A stretch of DNA of 64,000 bases from positions 124,001-188,000 of the forward strand of contig SADC01001100.1 in assembly GCA_004194705.1 (NCBI GenBank), in the 5' to 3' direction. The stretch comes from Ditylenchus dipsaci. Lineage: Eukaryota; Nematoda; Chromadorea; Rhabditida; Anguinidae. A program made the translations under genes and the position numbers. Positions 34,045-45,666 of the stretch are shown here, one piece after another. The notes below the pieces were generated by a model, which was not told where the DNA came from, searched no databases, and was given only the letters and a program-made list of their open reading frames with translations. The stretch's first letter is position 1. Each line of letters opens with the position of its first letter.

Positions 34045-34215
34045 AGGAAAAATAGCTTACCCAGACGTATCTTTCCTGCTTTCTTCGCTTGATCACCTGC
34101 TCTTTTCTTAGCTAGCGTCGAGCGTTCATTATCTTTCCATCTTTTCTTGGCTGCGTCTTGACGTATTCCCGAGAGAGCCAGACCATTTTGCTTAGCGCAC
34201 TCTTCTGGTGGAGAC
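34045..34215 (-). CDS. Lys/Arg-rich exon upstream of the RPB6-like locus
   Basis: From an acceptor near 34210 the minus strand reads EECAKQNGLALSGIRQDAAK then KKRWKDNERSTLAKKRAGDQ and ends at a good donor (gtaagc) near 34059. The next acceptor (gaacag, 34028) is immediately before the acidic RPB6-like exon. It may belong to the same transcript or to another gene. I do not recognise the family. Confidence 0.4.
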
Positions 34216-34864
34216 CATCTTCAGCCCTAAAATTACGATGAATTTGTTTTTGCATGACGTACATCCATTTTGCATTAGCAGAAGTTTTCTATACACCAAA
34301 AGAAAGCCCAAAATCTCTTCTATCGGAATGACCAGATCAAATTTTTTAAGATAGAATTTTAAAAAGGGCAGATCGTTTGAAGCAAACAAGTGGCAATTTC
34401 CGAGTGAAAAACAGGGGTTTTTGCGTTTTCCATCTAACTTTGTTAAAACACCCTAAATTTGTATTTTTTTGTATACGTCTTTGGTAACCAAAAATGTAGC
34501 AAATTTACTCCTTCATCTAGCCTCCGGTTTTGTTTGAGAAAAATTAGACACAAAAACTTGGCAGGACCTCAATCATGTCAATGAGGCGAGGATTTTTTTC
34601 TAAAAATTTTCACAGAAATTTATTGTGGTTTCGAAATTTTAACTGTTTCATGGGCAAGTGATGGCTCATTCGAAAGCCCTGAATGTGAGGAAAATTTGGG
34701 TATGAGAATGCCAAAACCAAAAATAAAGAAACCTCATCAGAAGTATGAAACAAAAACGCCCTCAAATCGACCATTTTCGATAAATTTCTTTTGCGCCGAA
34801 TTTCCCTATTACACTAAGATTCAAAATTTTGAAAGGGTGTGCCAGGCTCTAACTTTATAAAGTC

Positions 34865-34870
34865 TTTATT
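34865..34870 (-). terminator. Polyadenylation signal AATAAA of the UBAP2-like gene
   Basis: AATAAA on the minus strand, about 75 bases after the last in-frame stop of the UBAP2/Lingerer-like gene. Confidence 0.55.
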
Positions 34871-34941
34871 GTATCTCAACACTAACATTTAACGGATAAC
34901 AAGAAATGGATACTGAAGCAACAGTTCTCCTATTACTTTGT

Positions 34942-37170
34942 TCATCTCTGCTGGAAACTGTGCAAGAAACCTCCACCATAAGCACTAGCCATCGGATTTT
35001 GCGGCATCTGCTGTGTTCCTCCTCAAACGCTGCCCCCCATCCCATAGCTGTAATTCTGCGGGAAGCCATGACCAGTCATAGGACGCTGAGCAGGATTCAT
35101 CAACCAACTAAACACGAAAATTTAAATTAAAGAAATGCGGCGTGGTAATAACCATTAGGCTGCTGCATTTGCGGGATGCTACCACCATGCATAACGCGCT
35201 GACTTTCGAACGAAGAGGGCACCTGCTGATCAGCTTGCAACTGGAACAATTGAACCTTCTAGTAGGAAATACAACAAGAATAAGCTCACTTTAAGCATTG
35301 CCTGATACTCACTGCCGTAAGCTTGCGAAAAAACCAGGCGGCACCTCTAATCCTCCATGCACGCGCACCTGATTGCCAGACTGAGATCCCATTGCTTGCT
35401 GCTGTGGCTGCCATGCGTACATACTACCGACTGAAAAACAAAATTGTGAAGCACAAGAAACTGACTAGAAAATTAGCACCCTGCCAGGCTGAACTCTTGG
35501 CTGCAACATCTGCTGAACCGGCATCATTCTTCCCTGACTATGACTAGGCTGCTGAGCATCCAAAACGCTCCCGCTAACTGGCATATTCTGAGAAAGAGGA
35601 GCTTGAGCTTCGCGGAGATTACCTGGCACCACTGAATTGAACTGAAGAGAACTGGCAAGCTGAGCTGCTAGCGCAATGACCATTTGCTGATGAACTTGAG
35701 ATAGATGCTGGAACTCCAAAGGCATGTTCTGCACCACTGGCGGCTGCTGCTGCTGAACGGGAGGACTATAGACAATTGGCTGCGTGATGACTTCGGTCTG
35801 CTTGTCGACTCGGCTGGCTTCTTTCTGAATGACTTGCTTTTGGGAGGACAATTCACCATAGTAGCATTGATGTAGGAGAGCATCAGAGGCTTGACTCTTC
35901 TTGAACGGCTTTCTCCACTTCCATGTCGTCAGGCGTTTCCTCTAGCGAACAGAAATGATTTTGCTTGGGCTCATCACCACCGAAGAATTCGCCATCTTCT
36001 TGCAAAGACTTAACACGAGCAGCCACAGCGAATTCACCTTAATTATAGAAAATTTGTTACCCATGCTACTAGCACTTTCATCAAACTTACTGATCTGACC
36101 AGAAGGCTGGAAACCAATGTCAGTCTTCAACTGATCCGTGTATTCCATTGACAAACATGTCCTGCGTAGTAGCTGATCCACTGACAACGACCGGCGGAGA
36201 CTTGGAAACCACAGAAGGAACAATTGACGTCTTACGAGCAGCATCAGAAGAAGGAAATTCACTAAAATGGGAACAGTAAATGACATTCAGAAGGAAGATA
36301 ATGCATACTGATGGTCGTCCAACTGAAATTCCTTAATTTCTTTAGCGTCATGGGCATCAGTGAACTTAGGCTCGGGCGTAAGAATCTGCATAGTCTTCTT
36401 GTTGGCAGCAATCTCAGCGAAAGTGGGCTTATCATTCTTCGGCGCAGTGAAAACTACAGCTGGAGCAGGTGACGACGGAACAGTATTCTTATACACAAGC
36501 TGCCCATTTCGCTAAAGGAAAAATTTAGAAAGGATTGCCATAAATTAGCCAAAAATAATACCCAGTCCAGTTCCTCATCCTTGGTCTCCAAATCGACAGG
36601 AGGCGGCCAGCATTGCGCGGCTTGTGATTATCCGGATTCTGACGAGGCAACCCATCTCTTCCGATATTTTTCGCGAGGAACACGAGCGATTGGCGGCTGA
36701 CGAGGACCCTGAGGCTCACGAGCAGCACGAGGATTTGCAGGACGCGACTCATTTTGATTGCTTCGCACGCGGTTAACTAGACGTGAAAAATTGAAGGAAT
36801 GAAGAGAAACATGAAAATTACCCGGGCATCACCACGACGATTTCCTGGAAAACAGGTTTGTCCTTGTCCGCGTCATTCTGCTTCTTCAGCTTGCGCACTT
36901 TGCCATCCTTCCACGAGTCAGCATCTTCTTTGGGCAGATCCAAGACAGCTAGAACAGCCTGATCCAAATCACCTCCATTATTGCGCAGAACCATTTCAGC
37001 AACGGACTGCAAGCAGCCAGTCAACTCCATCACCTGAAAACAAATCAATGTCAGAAAGCTGACCACCACCAATTCATACCTTCTTGATTTGCCCCTCCGG
37101 AGTGGAGTCCTCGGCGGTCGGAGATCACTTTCCCAGATTTCTTGCGCTCTTTCTTTTCGCCTTTGACCAT
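34942..37170 (-). CDS. UBAP2/UBAP2L/Lingerer-like UBA protein, with frame breaks
   Basis: Family members bind ubiquitin through an N-terminal UBA domain and act in RNA-protein granules. MVKGEKKERKKSGKVIS (from 37170) leads to EGQIKKVMELTGCL and LRNNGGDLDQAVLAVLDL, a UBA domain (exon 37033-36822). The family-typical link to Ser-Trp is present as KEDADSWKDGKVRKLKK. An Arg/Pro-rich segment follows (NPRAAREPQGPRQPP), then PTFAEIAANKKTMQIL, a Ser-rich stretch, and a long Gln/Met/Pro-rich C-terminus. Frame breaks: one extra base between KSGKVIS and EGQIKK, one or two shifts near 36620-36650, and a TGA at 35025-35023 after YSYGMGG although the frame continues Gly/Gln-rich to a TGA at 34944-34942. 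Either the gene is decaying or the assembly has errors. The AG of tctttttag lies about 43 bases before the ATG. Confidence 0.65.
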
Positions 37171-37239
37171 TTTCAAAGCTTTTTGACAATCGAAGATTGA
37201 ACACTTTTACACTAAAAAGAAGGTAAATTTCTAGAAGTG

Positions 37240-37471
37240 CAGTCGACGCTCTCCATTGCGTCCCCCCAAAAAGTTCGTTCCGCCTTGGGTCCGCGGTCTA
37301 AATGACAAAATTATCATGTTTCCGAGAAACGATCGGCAAAATCGGAATCCTTGCGATATTTCCGACCAGACTGACGAATCAGTGGTGAAAAACTTCAAAA
37401 ATTGAGCTAAAAAAAGTGTCGGACCAAGGTGGAACGAACTTTTAAGGGGACGCAATGGAGAGCGTCGACTG
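37240..37471. mobile_element. Tigger/pogo-type palindromic MITE (family A)
   Basis: CAGTCGACGCTCTCCATTGC at the left and CAATGGAGAGCGTCGACTGT at the right; TG outside the left end and TA outside the right. Inner block aaaagttcgttccgccttgg, then a gtgtcggaccaaggtggaac mirror. It lies about 70 bases upstream of the UBAP2-like start. Confidence 0.75.
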
Positions 37472-38039
37472 TATATGCTGGAAGATCTTCCATGCGAATT
37501 TACTCTTCAAAAGCTTTCACGAAAAAGTTTTCACAAATACAGCAGATTTTAGAGAGCTTTTCAAGGACCATCAAAATAGAAAAACTCGACGTTTGAGAAA
37601 TACGATTTGAAAACGGCTAGAATTAGATAGACACAGTACTCTCAACAAAAAAAAATTATCTTGTCTTCAAAGGATTTCGGTTATTTTTCGAAATGGCTTA
37701 AGACCGGCTTTATACAGTTCGGCCCGTGAAAACCCCCAAATAAAATCAAGTGTAACTTTTTGGACCAAGTTCCTCTATGTTCAGACCCCTAAATCTCCAA
37801 CTTTTTTAATTTTTTTACTGAAAAAAATATCTTGTTGAGTAGCTGAGATTCAGGGCTACACGATAGTTAAACAAATTTCAAAAGTGTACCTACAAAGTGA
37901 GGAGAAAAAGAGAAAAGTTCAAAAAAATGAAAATTTTGGTACTAGAACTAAGTACCAAAATACTAGAAATAAGTATTTTGGTACTAAGAAAAAGGGTGAG
38001 GGGTAGTTGGCCAGAAGTTTTTTGGCCAAACTTTTGTTT

Positions 38040-38300
38040 GAACCAATACTTTGTTTCAGCCAAAAAAAATTCAACCAGCCTTGGCGTACCGCCAGTCGGA
38101 CTTTGGCCAATCCTTTGTTTCAGCCAATCCGGTTTTGGCCAATGTAATGATTCTGTCATCGGGTTTTGGCCAATCCCCTACTTCTGCCAATCAGATTTTG
38201 GCCAATCTTTTAGTTCTGCCAGTCGAGTTTTGGCCAATATACTACTTGAGCCAGTCCGGTTTTGGCCAATACTAGTTGAGCCAATCAAGTTGTTTTTTGT
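38040..38300 (+). repeat. TTTTGGCCAATCC / AGCCAATCC tandem repeat
   Basis: About a dozen imperfect 15-20 base units alternating ttttggccaat and ttcagccaatccgg. Open frames on both strands here (up to 136 codons) are repeat artefacts. Confidence 0.6.
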
Positions 38301-38456
38301 TTGTTAGACTAAATTAGGCTTTTACCTACCCATATCTCAACATCTAGCGTAACTACCCTCGGTAGATAGATCTCCACTTGGCTTCGGGAATGCTGAAGAT
38401 GGTTTGATAGTGGTAAAACTCCGTTTTCCCGGTCATTTTTCGAGTATTGGGACATA

Positions 38457-39081
38457 CAGTCGACTCTCTACATAACGACTCTCTATATAACGTCTCTCTC
38501 CTCATAACGTCCCAGTAAAACTCGTTTGTTTGGTCTAAACTAAATGCTCGAGCAACTGCCTGTCTATATAGCGACTCTCTACATAACGTCCCAATCTGGC
38601 TGAACACTGCTTCAAAGACGCCTCTCCATGTAACGTTTTTTCGAAAAAAAAATAAAATTGAAAGCGTCTCACCAAGAAAATAACTCATTTTTGCTTTAAT
38701 ATGTTCAGTTTGGTCAGCTTTCAAAATTTGCTGTTTTAGAGACTATTCTGCTGTTTATTCATGCTGTTTTTTGTTTTAGATGACTCCAACTTAGATGACC
38801 AACTCCAAACAGAAAGCGACGCGTGATTACTTTGACGAAAAAAAAGATCATCGAAGCTTCGGCAAGCAAAAAAGCGAAAGAAATCAGCGAGAAATTTGAT
38901 CTGCGAGCATCGACGGTCAAAACCATTCTCAGTGGCAAGTTGGAAATCCGTGGAAAGTGCTTACCCAATCGTTTTTATATAGGCGAGTGCCTCTCTACAT
39001 AACGACTCTCTATATAACGTCCTCCTCATAACGTCCCGTTTTGGCCGGTCCCTTGAAAGACTTTATGTAGAGAGTCGACTG
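38457..39081. mobile_element. Tigger/pogo element relic with transposase fragment (family A)
   Basis: CAGTCGACTCTCTACATAAC at the left (after TA) and tgtagagagtcgactg at the right. Sub-terminal repeats (ctctacataacgtcc) occur on both sides. Between them is a piece of a pogo/Tigger transposase (next entry), which identifies the superfamily behind all the family A MITEs in this window. Confidence 0.75.
38795..38955 (+). pseudogene. N-terminal HTH fragment of a Tigger/pogo transposase
   Basis: The plus strand reads KRRVITLTKKKIIEAS then KEISEKFDLRASTVKTILSG, the psq/CENP-B-type helix-turn-helix found at the N-terminus of pogo and Tigger transposases (pattern: EIA.KFGIS.STVS.IL). The upstream frame breaks before it and no DDE catalytic domain follows, so it is a fossil. 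Confidence 0.7.
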
Positions 39082-39974
39082 TGATTAATTTTACCAAAAC
39101 TCGATTTTGCCAAAACTCTAAAAATACCCTACAAAACGGCATTTTAAGTTAAATTTTTTCGCCATTTTTTTTCAAAATAATGTTTGATGTTTCACCAGAA
39201 CCCACAAAATGTCTTAAAAATAGTTTGACAAGAAATACTTACACGATGAAAATTCTGATACCGGATACGTGACTTTTAGCGACTATTCGCGTCCCAACTT
39301 GAAAAGGAAATTTATCCGTCATATTCGTCTAATTTTAAAAATCTGTTTGCAGATTTAGAATCACGATGAAAATCTGTTCTAAAAAACCTAAAATTGCCGC
39401 TCAACCGTTGAATTGTTGAAGGCGCATTAAACTTCTGTACGGTATTTTCAACTTGCTTTCTAATAAAACGATGCTTAGAATTTAATGGGCGGCGGTAAAT
39501 TGAACCTCTTCAAATTGAACCTCGGTAAATTGAAGCTCCAAATTTTACTTGAGAGGATTTTTTATTCAAATTAGTTTCGAGGCTGTTGTCATGGCTTCTC
39601 TACCGCCAACCTTGAATAGGGGTTGTATAGGAAAGGAAAAGGAATATTAAAGGCTACACAAGAAGAAGAGATAATATTAAAGGCTACTTTATGCCACCTG
39701 ATTCACTCTTAACGGTCCGAATCTACTATTAATAGTTAAGATCCACCCTCAACGTTTCAGATTGACCCTCAGTAGTCTCGATTTACCCTCGATGTCCACT
39801 ATTTTTGAGTGTCCTTTTGGTTTATTCAGGTGTCCATTACGCAAAAAATGCACTCAATTCTCTCCACAATAATAAAATGATTAAAATTTGTTATTTTTGT
39901 ACGAAGAGAAACTTTCATTATTTAAAATGTTTTTCTATATTCTAACTTAGTTCTACTGGATGATCCATGTATTA

Positions 39975-40670
39975 ACTACACCAAGTGGTCGACCACTTGG
40001 ATTAAAAACTCTATTTAATTGGCTCTATTTAAGAAGAGGTACCATTTTTGCCTTGGTCCCCCCTATTGATTTTTTGTAAATTTTATTGATAACACACCAT
40101 CGACAATTCCAAGATAACAATTCAACTGCTTAGCTAATCATATATTTTCCCCATCTGATCAAAGAACACCTTCAAAACATTCAATTTCTTAGCCCTGCAA
40201 TTCTGACAGAATACTGCTTCAAAAATATAAGATTGCAGTAATTTGTCGCTTGTTCCGTACAACCGCTTGATTTTACGAGTCATAATCTTAAACTAAGAAC
40301 GGAATCAATACAATACAACATAAATAGAAGACTGATAGAATAGAATTATAAAGCAAGTGAAAACAATTTACAAAAAAAATCAATAGGGGGACCAAGGCGA
40401 AAAATGGTACCTCTTCTTAAATAGAGCCAAAAACTTTTTTCCGTTTTCGGGTTTCAAACCTGTTTGCTGCACTAATTCGAGCATTCCAAAGACGGTTTGA
40501 CAGTAGTAAAATTACGTTTTGATAGTGTTTTCACAGTTTTCATAAATCTTGCAAAAAGTGATTTCGCCTCTATCAAACCATCTTTAAAATGCTCGACATA
40601 GTGAAGAAAACAAGTTTTGGAACCCAAAAACATAAAAAAAATTGATCCAAGTGGCGACCACTTGATTTTG
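39975..40670. mobile_element. CCAAGTGG foldback split by a nested element
   Basis: ccaagtggtcgaccacttgg at 39980 and the counterpart gatccaagtggcgaccactt at 40645 mark two halves of the CCACTTGG repeat, with cgagcatt/aagacggtttgacagtag text between. It is interrupted by the 40021-40428 element. Confidence 0.55.
40021..40428. mobile_element. Family G foldback (CCTTGGTCCCCC ends)
   Basis: GGCTCTATTTAAGAAGAGGT at the left and complement ACCTCTTCTTAAATAGAGCC at the right, followed inwards by accatttttgccttggtccc and complement. Interior is AT-rich and non-coding. Related ends occur at 57172-58311 and partial copies at 6010, 41110, 45450, 47370 and 48880. Confidence 0.7.
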
Positions 40671-40699
40671 TTGGAATATGGGATATCTAAATGATCCAA

Positions 40700-40960
40700 C
40701 TACCATCATGGTCAGATGCACTACGAAAAATGTTCTTATATGCAAATTGAGTACTGCCAACTGAGTTCTACCATTAAGGTACCACTACCTAGAAACTACA
40801 ATCTACCACCATCTAAGTCCACTACCTAAGTACTTCCGACTGGATACCGATACCTTGGAAAAAGATTAAACTGAGTACAGATACTTGTCACTGTCTTGGT
40901 AGTACCAGCTTAGTACCATTTTCTTGGTACTACCACCTTCATACACCTGGATACTCGATG
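40700..40960 (+). repeat. Degenerate GGTACCACTACCT minisatellite
   Basis: Imperfect units such as aaggtaccactacctagaa, tacctaagtacttccgact and ttggtactaccaccttca; same family as 25620-26200. Confidence 0.45.
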
Positions 40961-41199
40961 GGATACTAAGCGGCTAAAGTATACAATCCCCCTGGCCCGA
41001 AAATGCCCGAAATAGTGTCCTAAGGGCATTTTAGCGTGATTTTACGTGAAAAAACACAAAAAATTAGTGAGAAGACACTTTTAAGCTCTTTTTGAAAACA
41101 TTTTTTTTTGCATTTTTGCCTTGGGGGACCAAGGTAACTCAACCTAAAAGGGTACATGGACATCTCTGAAACACCAAAAAAGAGAAGATTTGAACATAG

Positions 41200-41470
41200 T
41201 TTTGTTAACTGGGACCTACCGCATAAAGAAACTATGGTATGCATATATTTTTCATGCATCCAGAGTCACTTTCGAGTGATTTGTGTCTAAGGTATGTGGT
41301 GTGCGCATCTCGACCCCAAGCAACCAAGCCGCCTGCACCCCCTTCGGGTGCGCAGGTGGCTTGAGAGTTAGAGATGCGCGCACGCACTTACCTTAGACAT
41401 GATTCCGAGAAGTGCACTTGATCATAAAATGTGTATAGAGACTCTTTTTGCACAGCTCCAGTGACCAAAG
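41200..41470. repeat. Hairpin repeat family F
   Basis: Contains all hallmarks: gggacctaccgcataaagaa, ttttcatgcatccagagtca, tctaaggtatgtggtgtgcg, a hairpin gcctgcacccccttcgggtg, then cttaccttagacatgattcc and atcataaaatgtgtatag. The hairpin loop is TTCG in this orientation. Confidence 0.7.
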
Positions 41471-42079
41471 CAGGGTAAAAACCACCAAATAAAGTATCTA
41501 AGCACCCTCCAGGATGACCAAAAAGTCAATTTTAGTCAAAAAAAATTTTTTGTGGAAAGTGCTTACCCAATTTGTTTTTTTCATCTTTTTCTATACGTAA
41601 AGTGGTCAAATCGCGTAAAAACGAGGTTTAGACCGGTTTTTGGGCCAGGGGGGGGGTGGCGGATTCTATACTCCAGCCGATACGATAATTATGAAGAACT
41701 TTCAGGCACGCACTTTCAAGTAAATAAGCCATGCTGAACACGAATCCGGTATCAGAATTTTGATTGGGGAAGTATTTTTTGTCAAATTATTTTAGAGGCA
41801 TTTTGTGTACTCTTGTTTACCTTTGCTAGACAGTCCAAAGGCTTATTTAATATGACTCTATAGCACTATCGGTGCTATTTTTATACTGATTCGAAATCTT
41901 TGTAATATTCATTAATATAGAATAACATGCTGTAGTAAATAAATTCACTGGTTAGCAGTGAATTAATCTAGTCTGGAGATCCGATTTTGCGACATCCTTG
42001 TTTCTCATGAAAAACGGGACCAGGGTAAAATGCTGCTACAATTAATAATTTCCGTGTTAAAAAAAAAGGTTGCAAAAAA

Positions 42080-42310
42080 TGTCTTTGTCTAAAGTTACAG
42101 TCAAAACAATAAGACTCAAAAAATTGCGCCACTCTGCAAATATAAGTGGAGGCGCGAACGCCGTCCCACACACGCAAAAATTTAGCTGTTGGCCTACCCC
42201 AGTTTGGAGCCGCCATACAGGTCAGCCTGCGCTCAAGTGCAATGGGCAAGCCTCACCATAGAGCCGAGGTCTTGGTGATCACCTCGAACTCCCAGCCAGG
42301 TAAGTTTATG
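42080..42310. other. GC-richer island of unknown nature
   Basis: This stretch is clearly less AT-rich than its surroundings and open on both strands (e.g. minus-strand WDGVRASTYICRVAQFF). It ends near a donor-like caggtaagtt at 42297. No motif is recognised; it may be an exon or an old element fragment. The rest of 41500-42640 holds nothing I can name. Confidence 0.25.
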
Positions 42311-42641
42311 AGCCATTGGCTCATGGCATATATCACTCAAATGGGTCTACTAACTGATGGTATTGGAGTACTCACAGACAACGTGAAAAAAATCACGCTA
42401 GAATTAACTCTTTGTCCTCATGTGCTAAATTCTCAAACAACAAACGGCCTTTCAAAATGCCTGAAAGGTGAATTTTAAGCTATAAGCAAATCTTTGCTTA
42501 ATCTGACTAGAAAAATGAGTTACAGACTTAAATTTTCTTTAGTTTCCCACGTCTTCGATCTAGCAAAGATCTTCTCTTATTGGTTATAAGAGATCCAGGG
42601 CTACATTTTGGCAACTCTCTCATTCGTGTACACTCCCATTA

Positions 42642-42896
42642 CAGTCGACTCTCACTATAGTGGCACCCCAAAAGTTCGTTCCCGCCAAGGGCCCGATACT
42701 TTTTTTACCTCAATTTTTGAATTTTTTTGCCAAAACTGATTCGTCAGTTTAGTCCGAAATATTGCAAGGATTCCGATTTTGCCGATCACTTCTCAAAATG
42801 TTAAAATTTTGACCATTAAGACCGCGCCTCTCGATAAGCCGTCACCCTATTTCCAAAAAAGGGTGACAAAAAGGGTGGCTTATCGAGAGTCGACTG
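42642..42896. mobile_element. Tigger/pogo-type palindromic MITE (family A)
   Basis: TA-flanked CAGTCGACTCTCACTATAGT and ATCGAGAGTCGACTG. Inner block aaaagttcgttcccgccaag. The two ends differ in the second block (ctatagtggcac against gcttatcgag), so the copy is chimeric. Confidence 0.75.
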
Positions 42897-43643
42897 TAAT
42901 GTACATTTTTTGTCTCAACTCCTAAATCTCTAAATTTCTGAAAGTATTCGATGAACTTTAATAGATCGTTAAAAGGCTGAGATTTTAGGCTACACGATAG
43001 TGTTGAAAAAAATTTAAAAATTCAGACAAAAATGTAGAGAAAAGCGCAAATAGAAAATTAGTAGGCATTTTAAAGAAATTAGTGGGCAAAATTAAATACA
43101 ACCCTATTTTTTATAACTTACCAAGCGAATATATTTCTGGCAATTTTGAATTTTCAGCCGAAATAAAATTTTAGCCAAAAAGTTATTCGGTTTCTTATCA
43201 ACTTCTGCAAAATCAAAAGTATTTTAAATTGTGCTTTGGCAATAGGAGATGTAAATAGATAGAACATCACCTAATCTGCCACAGCAAACAGATGAATCAG
43301 TGCCTTGTTCAAGCTGCAATGAATCACCCCACTGCTTGTATTTGCCATTCCACTTAAGTCACCCTCCTTTGTTGATATAAATTGGTGAGTGAATAATAAG
43401 AACACCAAGTTATATCATTTAAGCAAACACCTCTTAGCATCACACTTTTTCAGATTCAGAAGTTGTAAACAAAATTGAGGGCGAGGTGCACTTAAACTTT
43501 GATTTTGCCAACTGCATAAGCTAGTATATAAAGTAGCAGAAAATTGGCAGCAGCAAGAAAAATCACATTAAAAGGCTTATTTATCTGTGTCAGCACCTTG
43601 TCACAAGGTGTGCTCTCCAGCTTGTTGCTTCAAACCTCTACTA

Positions 43644-44084
43644 CAGTCGACTCTCGATATAAGGACACTCTGGGGACCGGCAAAAGTTCGTTCCCGCCTT
43701 GGGTCCGACACTTTTTTAGCCCGATTTTCGAAAATTTCACCGGTTTGTTTTGACAGTTTGGTTCCAAATATCGCAAGGATTCCGATTTTGCGATCGTTTT
43801 TCAGAAATCCAGATTTTTTTCCTATAAAAAAGCAAAAACTCGATTTAAACACAGGCTTTTTCAAAAATCCCTGTCCTTATATCGAGTTTTTGCTTTTTTA
43901 GAAGAAAAAAATCTGGATTTCTGAAAAACGATCGGCAAAATCGGAATCCTTGCGATATTGGAACCAGACTGACAAAACAAAACCGGTGAAAATTTTCGAA
44001 AATCGGGCTAAAAAAAGTGTCTGACCCGAGGCGGGGACGAACTTCTGTCCTTATATCGAGTGTCCTTATATCGAGTGTCGACTG
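43644..44084. mobile_element. Tigger/pogo-type palindromic MITE (family A)
   Basis: TA-flanked CAGTCGACTCTCGATATAAG and ATATCGAGTGTCGACTG. Both arms carry aaaagttcgttcccgccttg / complement and meet at a perfect centre near 43865. Confidence 0.8.
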
Positions 44085-44163
44085 TAATTCTTTTGTTGAG
44101 CAGACTTTTTATTTGTGAATTTACAGATTATGTCTTTAAAAAGGGGGGGGGGAGCCATTCAGG

Positions 44164-44484
44164 TTTGAAAAAGTGGCTTCCATGGCGCAGTGCGTAAGCG
44201 CTCGCGTTTTTTGGCCAAAATGATGTTTTTTCGGTGTTGCAGGTTCAATCCCACGTAGTGGCACACTATTTCTTTGGCTTGTTTGGCCAGTTTAGAGGTA
44301 ATTAGACTTTTTCGACGCCACATTCGGATTCAGCGACCCAAATTACACATAGAAATGATCAAACAAGCCAAAAAAAAAGTGTGCCACTACGTGGGATTAA
44401 ACCTGCAACACCAAAAAAAACACCATTTTAGGCCAAAAAACGCGAGCACTTACGCACTGCGCCATGGAAGCCACTTTTGCAAAC
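44164..44484. mobile_element. Palindrome of two facing tRNA-like SINE heads
   Basis: Left arm 44170-44270 reads GGCTTCCATGGCGCAGTGCG then GTAAGCGCTCGCG and, 40 bases on, AGGTTCAATCCCACGTAGTG; the right arm 44375-44480 is its complement. ATGGCGCAGTGCG-TAAGCGC resembles a tRNA A box/D arm and GGTTCAATCC a B box. An insert of about 35 bases separates the two boxes where a tRNA has its anticodon arm. Confidence 0.7.
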
Positions 44485-44869
44485 CTAAATGGCTTCCAAG
44501 TCTAACATATGTTTGTGTCTGTCCTAACATACGCTAACCAAACGCTTGCCTAAGCCTAAAAAGGTTGCAGTGACGAATCCGCCCCCCCCCCCACGGGGAC
44601 TGATCAAGTGGAGGAAATGACTTCATATTCATGTTTCTCCACCCCGATTTCATGAGAAAGCCGCGCGTTTTTTTGGTCCTGAGAAAAAAAAATTTTCGAA
44701 CCACAGGGGGTATCATGGTTCTTTAGTCAAAATTTGAAAAATTTAAATTGGCGCCTTTTGAATTTTAAAGGGAATAAGGGCTGTATTGGGTGGGGAAGGG
44801 AATAAAAGGGGCCACTTTTATGGCAGAACGTTAAAAATTCAAAATTTTTGTATTCTTCGCCTGCCTCAC

Positions 44870-45150
44870 CATGTTTTCAACTGGGCCGTGGCAAAAAAAA
44901 ACTCTATATGCATTTTATGGTCAAGAGTACTTCTCGGAATCATGTCTAAGGTAAGTGTGTGCGCGCATCTCTAACTCTCAAGCCCCCTGCGCCCCCTTCG
45001 GCGGCGCAGGGGCTTGGAGTTGAGGTGCGCACACCCACATACCTTAGACACAAATCACTCGAAAGTGACTCTGGATGCATGAAAAGCATGCATACCAGAG
45101 TTTATTTATGCGGTAGGCCCCAGTATTCAAAACTATGTTCAACATCTTCT
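44870..45150. repeat. Hairpin repeat family F
   Basis: Reverse-oriented copy with atgcattttatggtcaagag, tctaaggtaagtgtgtgcgc, the stem CAAGCCCCCTGCGCC/GGCGCAGGGGCTTG with a CTTCGG loop region, and ataccttagacacaaatcac. Flanked on both sides by inverted ggggaagggaataaaaggg / complement text (44795; 45180), so it sits in a larger foldback reaching about 44570-45410 with G/C-run words. Confidence 0.7.
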
Positions 45151-45666
45151 TGTTAGTGGGCCCTGTGTGATTAGTGGCCCCTTTTATTCCCTTCCCCTCC
45201 CTATACAGCCCTTAATCCTTTTAAATTCAAAAGGCGCCAATTTAAATTTTTCAAATTTTGACTCAAAAACATGATACCCCTGTGGTTCGAAAATTTTTTT
45301 TTCTCAAAATCAAAAAAAACTCGCGGCTTTCTCATGAAATCGGGGTCGAGAAACACGAATATGAAGTTATCTCCTCCACCTGATCAGTCCCCGTGGGGGG
45401 GGGGTTCTGAACTCAAGCCCTAAAAAGTTCTAAAAAAACAGCTGGGAGACCAAGGCAAAAACCCCGCCTCTCCCAATTGCCACATAGAGCTTTATTTCGA
45501 TAATTCAACATTCCATTGGCGGTCTACCGAATTATCAAAGGTCGACTGACTGTACGTAAAAATTTATTTGAAAAAAAATTATCAATTATTTAGATAATTT
45601 AAAAATATTTTATCTTTTTGCTAAACTTGCTTGTTTTTAGAAGACCCACTATAATAAATTATAAAA

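Noticed and set aside
37897..38307. 136-codon open frame
   Set aside because: It reads through the TTTTGGCCAATCC tandem repeat and has open counterparts on the opposite strand.
42146..42478. 110-codon frame in the GC-richer island as a gene
   Set aside because: No motif, signal peptide or consistent splice frame; both strands are equally open.
43370..43560. Two TATA-like sites (gatataaattgg, agtatataaagtagc) as gene promoters
   Set aside because: No coding exon follows before the family A MITE at 43644, so a promoter cannot be supported.
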